Source: Christensenellaceae bacterium
GTDB taxonomy: Bacteria > Bacillota > Clostridia > Christensenellales > Christensenellaceae
DNA: 64,000 nucleotides
Direction: 5' to 3'
Assembly: GCA_022846035.1 (NCBI GenBank)
Contig: AP025580.1
Location: 1,240,001-1,304,000, forward strand
The notes below the pieces were generated by a model. It worked only from the letters and a program-made list of their open reading frames with translations. It was not told where the DNA came from and did not search any database. This document shows, piece by piece, positions 38,045 to 46,774 of this stretch. Position 1 is the stretch's first letter, and each line of letters starts with the position of its first letter. The translations under genes were made by a program, and so were the position numbers.

Positions 38045-38512
38045 TTAGAACTCAGCCTGGTCTTTGTTCTTCTTGTTGATAAAATTGGACTGGTTTTCCT
38101 TGATAATATCCATATATTCACGCATATAGGAAGATAAATCTTCCAGTACATTGACAGCATAATCATTGGCGTTGACGCGGATCTCATACGCCTGCTTCTG
38201 CGCCATATCAATCATCCTGTTAGACTTCTCGTAGGCAAGCTGCGTCACGCGGTGTTCTTCGATCAGCTCGGCCAAACGGTTATCTACCCCGTCCAGAATA
38301 TTCTTTGCTTTTTCCTGCGCCTGGTTGATGATCTCCTGCTTATGCCCGAGCACTTCCTGCGCGTACAAAAGATCTTCCGGCATCGCCTCTTTGATTTCGT
38401 TTAAAATTTCAAGTACGAAATCTACTTCTATCGTTTTTTTATTTCCAAACAGAGATTTTCTTCCGTTTTCTATCTCGTCCAAAATTTCGTCAATTAAATC
38501 GAAAATCTTCAT
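38045..38512 (-). CDS. Coiled-coil protein of unknown function downstream of coaD
   Basis: This 155-residue, highly charged protein is predicted to be nearly all helix. The N-terminus reads MKIFDLIDEILDEIENG, and residues about 45-140 have a long heptad pattern (QEIINQAQEKAKNILDGVDNR and after). Similar proteins, often labelled ATPase or ATP synthase B-like from the coil alone, follow coaD in many Clostridia. No enzymatic motif is visible. The ATG at 38512 follows AAGGAG and starts just after the coaD stop. A cell-division or envelope scaffold role is possible but unproven. Confidence 0.8.
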   Translation of the reverse strand: MKIFDLIDEILDEIENGRKSLFGNKKTIEVDFVLEILNEIKEAMPEDLLYAQEVLGHKQEIINQAQEKAKNILDGVDNRLAELIEEHRVTQLAYEKSNRMIDMAQKQAYEIRVNANDYAVNVLEDLSSYMREYMDIIKENQSNFINKKNKDQAEF

Positions 38513-38513
38513 G

Positions 38514-38987
38514 TTATTCTCCTTTATCAATCATGCCAAGAATTTCCTTTGGCACATATTCTGAAATATCCGCCTTAAATGCAATCAGTTCCTTGACAGC
38601 GCTTGAACTGATAAAATGCGTTTCCGGCTTGGAAAGCAATGCCAGCGTTTCCGTCCCGGGCAACAATTTCCCGTTGATGAACGCAAGCTGCTGCTCGAGC
38701 TCTAAGTCCGTTCCCGTCCGCAGGCCACGAATAATGATCCTTGTATCCAGCTTCTTGAGTAAGTCAACCAGAAGACCGTCAAAAGCAAGGACCTCGACGC
38801 CTTTCAGGTGTGCCGTTGCCGCCTGCGCCATCTTTATACGATCCTGCACGCTGAACATGCACTTTTTTGATACATTGTTCAGAACCCCGACATATACGAC
38901 CGGAAAAATAGTACTTGCCCGCTCGATAATATCCAAATGGCCCTTTGTAACCGGATCAAAGCTTCCCGGATAGACACATGCTTTCAT
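38514..38987 (-). CDS. coaD: Phosphopantetheine adenylyltransferase
   Basis: CoaD adds AMP to 4'-phosphopantetheine, the fourth step of coenzyme A synthesis. The nucleotidyltransferase motif YPGSFDPVTKGHLD is near the start, and RGLRTGTDLELEQQLAFIN and the C-terminal FISSSAVKEL motif follow. It is 157 residues long, the usual size, and follows rsmD with no gap. Confidence 0.97.
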   Translation of the reverse strand: MKACVYPGSFDPVTKGHLDIIERASTIFPVVYVGVLNNVSKKCMFSVQDRIKMAQAATAHLKGVEVLAFDGLLVDLLKKLDTRIIIRGLRTGTDLELEQQLAFINGKLLPGTETLALLSKPETHFISSSAVKELIAFKADISEYVPKEILGMIDKGE

Positions 38988-39539
38988 TTATTTGTTATCC
39001 CACCTGAAGAACGTAACGTGCGTCCTTCCGTATTTCTTATTTTTATACCGGACATACCCATCGATTCCTATTTCTATGGGTTCTTCACTCTCCGCAATCA
39101 GGAGCGCGCCGGACGCAAGTACTTCTTGCTCTGCCAAGCGCTTGAAAACGTCGTCATAATATCCACTCCTGTACGGTGGATCTATAAATACTATATCAAA
39201 CTTTTTTGTATTTTGAAATACCTTAATTGCATGAATATAGTCATTTTTCAGGACTTTTGCGCGATTGTAGTATCCCAGCCTGGCAATATTTTTTTTAATG
39301 ATTTCAACAGGATCATCGTACCTATCGCAAAAAACGCTTTCTTTCGCACCGCGCGAGAGCGCTTCTAAGCCCAGGGCGCCGCTTCCGGCAAAAAGATCCA
39401 GAATAACCGCTCCGGAAATTTCAAACTGGATGGATCCAAAAAGCGCTTCGCGCACCCTATCGGTCGTCGGCCGCGTATCCAGTCCCTGCGGGGCAAGGAT
39501 CTGAGTTCCCCGCTTCTCCCCTGCGATAATCCGCGTCAT
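38988..39539 (-). CDS. rsmD: 16S rRNA (guanine(966)-N(2))-methyltransferase RsmD
   Basis: RsmD methylates G966 of 16S rRNA. The SAM-binding motif is VILDLFAGSGALGLEALSRGA and the catalytic motif is FIDPPYRSG; RPTTDRVREALFGSI precedes them. The 183-residue gene overlaps fthC by four bases and pairs with coaD, a classic neighbourhood. Confidence 0.95.
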   Translation of the reverse strand: MTRIIAGEKRGTQILAPQGLDTRPTTDRVREALFGSIQFEISGAVILDLFAGSGALGLEALSRGAKESVFCDRYDDPVEIIKKNIARLGYYNRAKVLKNDYIHAIKVFQNTKKFDIVFIDPPYRSGYYDDVFKRLAEQEVLASGALLIAESEEPIEIGIDGYVRYKNKKYGRTHVTFFRWDNK

Positions 39540-40093
39540 CCGATTGTCTCGTCCGGCGTGACGATCATATCCATTTTTACATCATGCGCTTCCTGCATGA
39601 CCTGATCGAGCAACTGAAAATCATAGGCCAGCGCAATCTTCTGCGCGTGTATTGCGCGCTTCAGGAAAGCGTCGTAATATCCGCCGCCGAAGCCGATACG
39701 GTTTTTTGCCCTGTCAAAGGCAACGCCCGGCACGATAATAATATCCAATTGATCAGGCTCGATCATCTCCGCCTGCTCATACTTAGGCTGCGCCACTCCG
39801 AAACAGCTTAGTTCCAGCACCGCGCTCTTAATATTTGCCGCGTACATTTCTTTTTGATAGACCACCGGCAAAAAAACCTGAGCTCCCTGATAAAGCAGCC
39901 ATCCGGTTAAATGCGCGGTTTTTACCTCGCCGTCAAAATCGCTGTACACAAGGACGTTTTTCGCCTTTTTCAAAGCAGGCAGCGCCAGCAGGCGCTCCAT
40001 TACTTTGGCCGACTCGTCTTCAATATATTTTGATGTCAGGCTTCGGCGCATGTCCAGCATTTTTTCGCGTATTTCCTGCTTCTGCTTGGTCAT
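39536..40093 (-). CDS. 5-formyltetrahydrofolate cyclo-ligase
   Basis: The enzyme uses ATP to convert 5-formyl-THF to 5,10-methenyl-THF. The typical C-terminal block GVAFDRAKNRIGFGGGYYDAFL is present, with an N-terminal helical region KQEIREKMLDMRRSL. I chose the ATG at 40093 behind GGAG, giving 185 residues. An ATG at 40105 overlapping the alr stop (TGATG) would add four residues. It belongs with glyA in one-carbon metabolism, though the genes are not adjacent. Confidence 0.92.
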   Translation of the reverse strand: MTKQKQEIREKMLDMRRSLTSKYIEDESAKVMERLLALPALKKAKNVLVYSDFDGEVKTAHLTGWLLYQGAQVFLPVVYQKEMYAANIKSAVLELSCFGVAQPKYEQAEMIEPDQLDIIIVPGVAFDRAKNRIGFGGGYYDAFLKRAIHAQKIALAYDFQLLDQVMQEAHDVKMDMIVTPDETIG

Positions 40094-40104
40094 TTTCTTC
40101 TCCA

Positions 40105-41238
40105 TCAATCCTCATAGATACGCGGTACACGGCTGTTAAAATCCAAAAGAATTTCATAGCTGATCGTGCCGCAGATATTTGCGAGTTCGTCCGCATCTAC
40201 CGCCTTACCGCCCGCCGCGCCCAACACCACCGCCTCGTCGCCCAGGGCGACTTCGCCCTCCACGTCAGTGATGTCAATCATGGTTTGGTCCATACATACA
40301 CGGCCAATGATCGGCGCGTAAAACGATCCCCGTTCTGTTTTTATGATCATACGGCCCTTGTTGGAAAGCAGGCGGTTGTATCCGTCGCCATAACCAATCT
40401 GCACCGTCGCAATCTTCGTTTCCCTGCCCGTGGTAAACGTACTGCCATATCCGACGCACGTTCCCGCCGGTACCGTCTTTATATGCGAAATCTCAGCCCG
40501 TACTTCCATGACCGGAAAAAGCCTTACCTGTTCTTTGTTTATGTAAGGCGACGCGTAATAACCGTACAACGAAATACCATAACGCACCATGTCATGCCCA
40601 AATTGCGGCAGATCGATTGTGCCCGCGCTGTTGTCTGCATGGACCGCCGGATTAAGGCCATACCCGTGCAGCCGCTCCACGTAGCGCATAAACAGCTCGT
40701 GCTGGGCGTTTGCGTGCGTCTTATCCTGCGCGTCGCTGTTTGCAAAATGCGTAAACACGCCGCTCAGGCTTACTTGATCACAAGCCTTAAGTGCTTTAAC
40801 AAAGTCATCGAGCTCATCCATGCTTCGCAGCCCTATCCTGCTCATGCCCGTATCGATTTTCAGATGTACCCTCGCCTGTTTACCGGCTGCTTTTGCTTCA
40901 TCCTGCAAAATCCGCACCTCATCCGGAGTAAATATGCAGGCTTCCAAACCAAGCTTGACCGCCAGCTTCAGTTGCTCTTTATTAGAGCGTCCAATAATCA
41001 TAATCGGCATATCAATGCCCGCTTCGCGCAAAGGAACCGCTTCCTCTGCAAGGGCAACCGCAAGCATACATGCACCGGCACGCCGGGCTGCAAGCGAACA
41101 CTTGACCGCTCCGTGGCCATAGGCGTCCGCTTTTACGACTGCCACAACGCCACAATTTTCAGGTAACTGCGCGGCAGCGTTTCTGACGTTGCGTTCCAGA
41201 TTTCCAAGATGTATTCGGGCATATGTTTTTCTATACAA
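40105..41238 (-). CDS. alr: Alanine racemase
   Basis: Alr interconverts L- and D-alanine for peptidoglycan. The PLP-binding Lys36 is in AVVKADAYGHG; KIDTGMSRIG, FTHFANSDAQDK, and the C-terminal domain with CVGYGSTF and GRVCMDQTMIDITD follow. It is 377 residues long and follows the ACT-domain gene by nine bases. Confidence 0.97.
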   Translation of the reverse strand: MYRKTYARIHLGNLERNVRNAAAQLPENCGVVAVVKADAYGHGAVKCSLAARRAGACMLAVALAEEAVPLREAGIDMPIMIIGRSNKEQLKLAVKLGLEACIFTPDEVRILQDEAKAAGKQARVHLKIDTGMSRIGLRSMDELDDFVKALKACDQVSLSGVFTHFANSDAQDKTHANAQHELFMRYVERLHGYGLNPAVHADNSAGTIDLPQFGHDMVRYGISLYGYYASPYINKEQVRLFPVMEVRAEISHIKTVPAGTCVGYGSTFTTGRETKIATVQIGYGDGYNRLLSNKGRMIIKTERGSFYAPIIGRVCMDQTMIDITDVEGEVALGDEAVVLGAAGGKAVDADELANICGTISYEILLDFNSRVPRIYED

Positions 41239-41247
41239 AGTCTGACC

Positions 41248-41679
41248 TCAAATGTTATAAACGGCTTCTTCCGTCAGGATTTTAAAGCCGGATTTTTTTA
41301 AAAGCTCAATCGCCTTTTCTATTTCTTCCACATGGAAAATAATCAGCGCATTCTCGCTGCGCGTTCCCACAAAGGAATACAGGTATTCAACGCTGATGTC
41401 GCTTTCATTCAGCGCTTCAAGCACCTCTGCGAGCCCGCCCGGCTCGTCTTCCACTTCGACTCCCAGGACCTCTGTCACGCTCGCTGTAAAACCAGCCTCT
41501 TTCACAATCCGCAAGGCCGCCGCCGGATCATTTACAATACAGCGCAGGATACCGAACTCCGCAGTATCCGAAATACTGAGAGCTTTCAGATCAATGCCGT
41601 GATCCGCAAGCGTTTTCGTCAGATGATACAGTCTTCCTTTTTTATTTTCCACAAATACGGAAATCTGCTTGATCAGCAT
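41248..41679 (-). CDS. Tandem ACT-domain protein
   Basis: The 143 residues contain two ACT domains (about 4-70 and 70-140): IKQISVFVENKKGRLYHLTK and GVEVEDEPGGLAEVLEAL. Such stand-alone proteins bind amino acids and in Clostridia and archaea commonly sit beside iorAB and paaK. A role sensing aromatic amino acids for the aryl-acid cluster is an inference from position. The ATG at 41679 follows AAAGGAG. Confidence 0.9.
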   Translation of the reverse strand: MLIKQISVFVENKKGRLYHLTKTLADHGIDLKALSISDTAEFGILRCIVNDPAAALRIVKEAGFTASVTEVLGVEVEDEPGGLAEVLEALNESDISVEYLYSFVGTRSENALIIFHVEEIEKAIELLKKSGFKILTEEAVYNI

Positions 41680-41727
41680 ATCGGTTCTCCTTTGCTCCGG
41701 CATACAAAAACGCCGGTATCGCCTCTC

Positions 41728-42306
41728 TTATAAATTATATCCCAGATCGAACGCCCGTTCGTTCATTTCGACAAACTTAGGCTTTACCACCGTACGTATT
41801 GCGTCCAGCCAGATCTCTTTATCAAGGTCCATATTTTTGGCCAGCACACCCAAAAGCACAGTGTTTACCGCCTTAACGCTGCCTGCCTGGTTTGCCAGCG
41901 AAAGCGCGTCTACGAATACCGCATCACTGACGTACCCTTTGATTTTTGATGGAATATCTTTCGGATATGCCATCGCGCCGGTAATGACGGGCATGGGCAA
42001 TATTTGCTGCGTATTGCAGTATACTTTACCGCCGTCAGGCTTTACAAAAGGAAGCCAGCGCAATCCCTCAAGTTGCTCAAAGGCAAGCAGGATGTCCGCG
42101 CCGCATTCGTCGATGACGGGCGAATAAATCTTTTCTCCCTGATCACCGATGCGCACATACGTAACTACGCTTCCGCCGCGTTGCGCCATCCCATGCACTT
42201 CCGACAGCTTGACATCGTATCCGAGCTTTAACGCGATTTGTCCGAATACCGTGCTGGCGAGCAGTGTTCCCTGTCCGCCTACGCCTGCAATCACAATACT
42301 TTTCAT
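41728..42306 (-). CDS. iorB: Indolepyruvate:ferredoxin oxidoreductase beta subunit
   Basis: IorB is the small (gamma-domain type) subunit of the 2-oxoacid:ferredoxin oxidoreductase for aryl pyruvates. IVIAGVGGQGTLLAS at the start and VHGMAQRGGSVVTYVRIG are the family signatures. I chose the ATG at 42306, which overlaps the iorA stop as ATGA and has GGAGGTG upstream; this gives 192 residues. Confidence 0.95.
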   Translation of the reverse strand: MKSIVIAGVGGQGTLLASTVFGQIALKLGYDVKLSEVHGMAQRGGSVVTYVRIGDQGEKIYSPVIDECGADILLAFEQLEGLRWLPFVKPDGGKVYCNTQQILPMPVITGAMAYPKDIPSKIKGYVSDAVFVDALSLANQAGSVKAVNTVLLGVLAKNMDLDKEIWLDAIRTVVKPKFVEMNERAFDLGYNL

Positions 42307-44030
42307 TCTGCCGCACCTCCGATCGCGTGGAACGGACATACGTCCGCACATAACCCGCACCCAATACACAGCGATGCATCTATATCCACTTTATTTTCTC
42401 CTTTGACAATCGCCGGACAACCGAGCTTCATGCACATGCCGCAATTTCTGCAATCGTCTGATACGCGCAACGCACCTTTCACAGACGTTCTGTCAATCAG
42501 CACACACGGACGCTTTGTAATGATCACTGAAAGCTCCTCGCGCTGTGTTTCTTCCCGCAGCGCCCTCTCAAGAGTCGGCAGGTCGAAAGGATCGACTACA
42601 AGGACATTCTTGATTCCAATCGTCTCAACCAGTTTTTTAATATCCACCGCGGGCGCCGTTTCACCCTTGGCGTTCTTTCCCGTAGCCGGATGATCCTGGT
42701 GCCCCGTCATACCGGTGGTGGAGTTATCAAGAATCAGCACCGTTGACGTCGCGCCGTTATAAAACATATTGATCAGTCCCGTAATCCCCGAATGCATAAA
42801 CGTGCTGTCGCCGATCACGCTTACCAGCTTGCGGGCAAACTCATTTCCGCGCGCTTTCTCCATTCCATGCGCCATTCCGATCGAAGCGCCCATGCAAAGC
42901 GTCGTATCGATCGCGCTCAAGGGCGCTCCCGCCCCCAGCGTATAACAGCCTATATCGCCCATGGCCGTGAGGTTTAGCTTATTAAACATATAATAGACGG
43001 CCCGATGCGGGCAGCCCGGGCAAAGCACCGGCGGACGCATCGGCAGTGCTTCCGTTTTGATCGGCTCGCACCTTTCACCGCATAGTTTCTCCTTAATCAT
43101 ATTGACCGAATATTCGCCCTGCACCGTGAATAGCTCTTTTCCGCTTACAGGAAGCCCCATCACGCGAATCTGGTTTTCGAAAAACGGTTCCAGTTCTTCG
43201 ATGACATACAGTTTTTTCACTTTGGACGCAAATTCGCGGATCATTTTTTTCGGCAGCGGATACACCATCCCAAGCTTCAGGACACTTGCATCCGGAAGCG
43301 CTTCTTTCACATAGTTATAGCAGGTTCCACTGGTAATTACACCGATCTCGCCGCCCGAATACTCTGCTCTGTTAAGCCCGCACTCGTCCGCAAACGCTTC
43401 CAGGTCTTTCATACGCTGTTCTACAACGATATGGCGCGCCTTGGCCATCCCCGGCATCATCACATATTTTTTGATGTCTTTGCGGTATTCTCTGAGCGGT
43501 GCCTCTTCGCGCTTTTCGGTTTCCACAACGCCGCGCGAATGCGAAATCCTTGTATTGGACCGCAGGAGCACAGGCGTATCAAACCTTTCGCTGAGCGAAA
43601 AAGCGTATTTCATGAATTCTTTTGCTTCCATGCTGTCCGACGGTTCCAGCATCGGCACATGCGCGCTGCGCGCATAAAACCGTGAATCCTGTTCGTTCTG
43701 GCTGGAATGCATACCCGGATCGTCTGCCACCAAAATCACCAACCCCGCGTTTACACCCGTATAAGAAGCGGTAAAAAGAGGGTCTGCCGCCACATTGAGA
43801 CCGACGTGCTTCATGCAGCATAAAGAACGCGCGCCTCCATAGCAGGCACCTGCGGCAACCTCAAGCGCCACCTTTTCGTTGGGCGCCCACTCGGCGTATA
43901 CCTCGTCATACTTGACCAGATTTTCCGTTACTTCCGTACTCGGCGTACCGGGATAGGATGATACGACTTTTACGCCGCCTTCATACGCCCCCTGCGCATA
44001 CGCCTCATTTCCCAGCATTATCTTCTTCAT
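42303..44030 (-). CDS. iorA: Indolepyruvate:ferredoxin oxidoreductase alpha subunit
   Basis: IorA oxidatively decarboxylates indolepyruvate and other aryl pyruvates to aryl-acetyl-CoA with ferredoxin as acceptor. It begins with a pyrimidine-binding domain (VVSSYPGTPSTEVTE), has CPGCPHRA, the thiamine diphosphate site with GDSTFMHSGITGL and NSTTGMTGHQDHP, and ends in two four-Cys ferredoxin clusters (CRNCGMCMKLGC and CIGCGLCADVCP). The ATG at 44030 gives 575 residues. Confidence 0.96.
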   Translation of the reverse strand: MKKIMLGNEAYAQGAYEGGVKVVSSYPGTPSTEVTENLVKYDEVYAEWAPNEKVALEVAAGACYGGARSLCCMKHVGLNVAADPLFTASYTGVNAGLVILVADDPGMHSSQNEQDSRFYARSAHVPMLEPSDSMEAKEFMKYAFSLSERFDTPVLLRSNTRISHSRGVVETEKREEAPLREYRKDIKKYVMMPGMAKARHIVVEQRMKDLEAFADECGLNRAEYSGGEIGVITSGTCYNYVKEALPDASVLKLGMVYPLPKKMIREFASKVKKLYVIEELEPFFENQIRVMGLPVSGKELFTVQGEYSVNMIKEKLCGERCEPIKTEALPMRPPVLCPGCPHRAVYYMFNKLNLTAMGDIGCYTLGAGAPLSAIDTTLCMGASIGMAHGMEKARGNEFARKLVSVIGDSTFMHSGITGLINMFYNGATSTVLILDNSTTGMTGHQDHPATGKNAKGETAPAVDIKKLVETIGIKNVLVVDPFDLPTLERALREETQREELSVIITKRPCVLIDRTSVKGALRVSDDCRNCGMCMKLGCPAIVKGENKVDIDASLCIGCGLCADVCPFHAIGGAAE

Positions 44031-44052
44031 ATATCCCTGTTCCTTCTCCAGT

Positions 44053-45363
44053 CTATTCATTCGTGCGCAGGTCCGTAACTCTCTGCGCCTTGCCTTCAAA
44101 ACGTTTCAGCGACTGCGGTTCTGCCAGCGTTACTTTCACATGCATGTTGAGCACTGTAAAAATATTGTGAGCGATACGCTCCCGAAGCGCTTCCAAAGCG
44201 CCATAGCTTGTCAGCAGTTGTTCGTCCGCAACCTCTACCTTGACTTCAATTCTGTCGAGATGCTTTTCCGTCGTCAGGACAATTTCATAATGCGGCGCAA
44301 CCGCATCCATCCCTAACAGTACGCCCTCAATCTGCGACGGGAATACATTAACGCCGCGAATGATCAGCATATCGTCCGTACGTCCGGAAACCTTTTCCAT
44401 ACGCGTACTCGTCCGTCCGCATGCGCAAGGCTCGTCATTCAGCCGCGTAATGTCCTTGGTACGGTAGCGCAGGATAGGCAGCGCTTCCTTAGTGAGGCTT
44501 GTCACCACCAACTCTCCCTTTTCGCCCATGGGCAGTACTTCGCCCGTATCCGGATCGATTACCTCGGCGATAAACTCATCGTCCGCAATATGCATTCCGT
44601 TCTGGATATAACATTCGCCCGAAAAACCCGGTCCGATTACTTCGGAAAGCCCATAGTTTTCAGTATCGGTGATATTTAAATATTTCTCGATCTGCTTCTG
44701 CATTTCTTTCGTATGCCCTTCTCCGCCGAAAAGACCGAGCCGCAGCTTCAGCTTTTTAAAATCGATGCCCATGCTTTGCGCGGTTTCTCCCAAATATAGC
44801 GCATAGGACGGAGTACTGATGAGCACGGTGCTTCCGAAATCCTGCATGAATTTGATTTGCCGTTTGGTATTGCCGCTCGATACGGGTATCACGCTGGCCC
44901 CTACGTTTTCAAGCCCGTAATGCAGCCCGAAGCCCCCTGTAAAGAGACCATAACCAAAAGAAATCTGCGCAATATCGTCCGGCACTACTCCTGCCGCGCA
45001 GGCAATACGCGATACAAGGCCGGTCCACATATCAAGATCGTGCCGCGTATATCCGACGATCGTCGGGTTTCCCGTCGTTCCCGACGAACCATGCACGCGC
45101 ACAATTTGTTTCATAGGTACCGCAAACATCCCGTATGGATAATTTTCCCTTAAGTCGTCCTTAGTCGTAAACGGCAGCTTCTGCAAATCTTTCAGGGTCT
45201 TAATATGCTCCGGCTTTAAGCCGATTTCATCCAGCTTCTTTTTGTAATGCGGAACGTTATCGTAACAATATGCTACCGTGTGCTTAAGCCTTTCCAGTTG
45301 CAGTTGCCTGATCGTTTTACGGTCCGCACACTCCATTTCCTTGTTCCAGATAATATGTTCCAC
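44053..45363 (-). CDS. paaK: Phenylacetate-CoA ligase family enzyme
   Basis: This AMP-forming aryl-acid:CoA ligase has the AMP-binding motif RVHGSSGTTGNPTIVGYT near residue 90, then ENYGLSEVIGPGF, RYRTKDIT and a C-terminal domain with GRTDDMLIIRGVNVFPSQIE. It is 436 residues long and starts at a GTG behind AGGAGGG. With iorAB it would interconvert aryl acids and aryl-acetyl-CoA, either to activate scavenged acids or, in reverse, to gain ATP. Confidence 0.94.
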   Translation of the reverse strand: MEHIIWNKEMECADRKTIRQLQLERLKHTVAYCYDNVPHYKKKLDEIGLKPEHIKTLKDLQKLPFTTKDDLRENYPYGMFAVPMKQIVRVHGSSGTTGNPTIVGYTRHDLDMWTGLVSRIACAAGVVPDDIAQISFGYGLFTGGFGLHYGLENVGASVIPVSSGNTKRQIKFMQDFGSTVLISTPSYALYLGETAQSMGIDFKKLKLRLGLFGGEGHTKEMQKQIEKYLNITDTENYGLSEVIGPGFSGECYIQNGMHIADDEFIAEVIDPDTGEVLPMGEKGELVVTSLTKEALPILRYRTKDITRLNDEPCACGRTSTRMEKVSGRTDDMLIIRGVNVFPSQIEGVLLGMDAVAPHYEIVLTTEKHLDRIEVKVEVADEQLLTSYGALEALRERIAHNIFTVLNMHVKVTLAEPQSLKRFEGKAQRVTDLRTNE

Positions 45364-45386
45364 GAAAATACCCTCCTAAAATGAAA

Positions 45387-45422
45387 ACGGCCTGGGCCGT
45401 CAAACAAATCATAAATATTATA
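45387..45422 (-). promoter_or_regulatory. Hairpin and possible -10 before paaK
   Basis: A five-base GC stem ACGGC/GCCGT (45387-45400, four-base loop) followed on the minus strand by TTTCATTTT looks like a short terminator for the cob genes. A TATAAT at 45417-45422 lies upstream of it, so for a transcript starting there the hairpin would be a paaK leader element. The two readings cannot be separated by eye. Confidence 0.45.
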
Positions 45423-45473
45423 ATACAACCAGGCTAAAAAAGAAATACTATTCTACGGTTTTTAACGACATGC

Positions 45474-46040
45474 TCATAGCTGTACCGTAAGCGTCTGCGC
45501 GTTACCAATATCCCGCTTAAGAACATCCGACCCATCCTGCGTCAAAAGCGCAGAAACGCAATTCAAGATAAACCCCTTATGGCCGACGATCAAAATCTTC
45601 TTTTTACAATACTTTTCGGCAATGCTGTCAATCCAATTTCCGCAGGATTGATAGTAGTCCGAAATATTGTCGCCCTGCGGAAAAGTATATGTCTGCCAGT
45701 CATTCATATATTTTTCCCATTCGTCCGGATATTGCTCTGCAATTTCGCGGTAATGCATTCCTTCAAAGACGCCAAAATCCATCTCCCGTATTTCATTAGC
45801 CTGAAACAGAGCCTCCGGTTTGTTTTTAAGGTGCTCAAGAACCGCCTGCGCCGTTTGCTCCACACGCCTGGCCCTGCCGTAAATTACCACATCAAAGTTC
45901 TCGCCTTTTAATTTTTCGGCTGCTTCCCGCGCCTGTTTTTGACCCGTATCGTTAAGCGGCAGGTCAAGGCGTCCATGAAATTCCCCCTTAATATTAGCAT
46001 CCGTTTGCGCGTGGCGCAGAAAGGTAATACTCGTTTTCAT
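45474..46040 (-). CDS. cobC: Histidine phosphatase family protein, probable alpha-ribazole phosphatase
   Basis: The histidine phosphatase fold is shown by FLRHAQTDAN (catalytic His10), QARRVEQTAQAVL-type region and HKGFILNC near the end. Here RHGET appears as RHAQT. The adjacent cobS and cobU suggest removal of the 5' phosphate in alpha-ribazole assembly, the CobC role. It is 188 residues long and overlaps cobS by four bases. Family assignment is firm; the substrate rests on context. Confidence 0.82.
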   Translation of the reverse strand: MKTSITFLRHAQTDANIKGEFHGRLDLPLNDTGQKQAREAAEKLKGENFDVVIYGRARRVEQTAQAVLEHLKNKPEALFQANEIREMDFGVFEGMHYREIAEQYPDEWEKYMNDWQTYTFPQGDNISDYYQSCGNWIDSIAEKYCKKKILIVGHKGFILNCVSALLTQDGSDVLKRDIGNAQTLTVQL

Positions 46041-46774
46041 ATCATCACCGCCATAATCAACAAACAGGCGATTTCGCCCAGCTCATTGCACGCGCCGAGC
46101 ACGTCGCCCGTAGCGCCGCCGATTTTCTTTTCCGATACAAAGTGCATGGCCGCTCCTATGGCAATCCCACAGGCGATGGCGACGGTGCCCGCGTAAAAGC
46201 CGCTCAGTAATATAACAATCGCTGAGCAAACGGCTATCGTGATCACAGTGACATTGGTCTTAAGGTTTTCGACGATACATTTAGCCATACCATCCTGCCG
46301 TGGGTAACGGCTCAGGCGCGCGCACAGGGCCATCGGTATTTTTCCGCATACGGGTATCGCAAGCAAAATCCACAGGATATTTTGCGCGGGCAAGGCGGCA
46401 ATAAGTATCGTTTTGGCAGCAACGACAAATACGATGCCGAGTACACCGTAGGTGCCCATCCTGCTGTCTTTTAGTATTTCCAGCGTTCGTTCTTTCGGTT
46501 TTCCCGTGAAAAAAGCATCGCATACGTCGGCAAAGCCGTCGATGTGCAGTCCCCCTGTAAACAGGCAGGCTGCTGTCACACACATAAGCGAAGCCAGCAG
46601 CGGTATGCCTGTCAAAAAGAAAATCTGATATACCGCGAGCATAACAAGGCCTACTAAAAACGCCGTCAGCGGAAACCAGGCGACGCTGTCGGCATAATCC
46701 TGGCACGTTACTTCAAATTGTTTTTTCAGTGGCAATCGCGTCATTGTCTGGATTGCCAGGCCAAGTCTTTTCAT
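46037..46774 (-). CDS. cobS: Adenosylcobinamide-GDP ribazoletransferase CobS
   Basis: CobS joins adenosylcobinamide-GDP and alpha-ribazole (phosphate) at the membrane in the last steps of cobalamin synthesis. LGLAIQTMTRLPLKK, TGGLHIDGFADVCDAFF and DSRMGTYGVLGI are family signatures, with several membrane segments in 245 residues. The ATG at 46774 overlaps the cobU stop as ATGA. Confidence 0.94.
   Translation of the reverse strand: MKRLGLAIQTMTRLPLKKQFEVTCQDYADSVAWFPLTAFLVGLVMLAVYQIFFLTGIPLLASLMCVTAACLFTGGLHIDGFADVCDAFFTGKPKERTLEILKDSRMGTYGVLGIVFVVAAKTILIAALPAQNILWILLAIPVCGKIPMALCARLSRYPRQDGMAKCIVENLKTNVTVITIAVCSAIVILLSGFYAGTVAIACGIAIGAAMHFVSEKKIGGATGDVLGACNELGEIACLLIMAVMI

Noticed and set aside
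39835-41166. Open frame of 443 codons antisense to alr and fthC
   Set aside because: It covers two firmly assigned genes and shows no start signal or recognisable motif.
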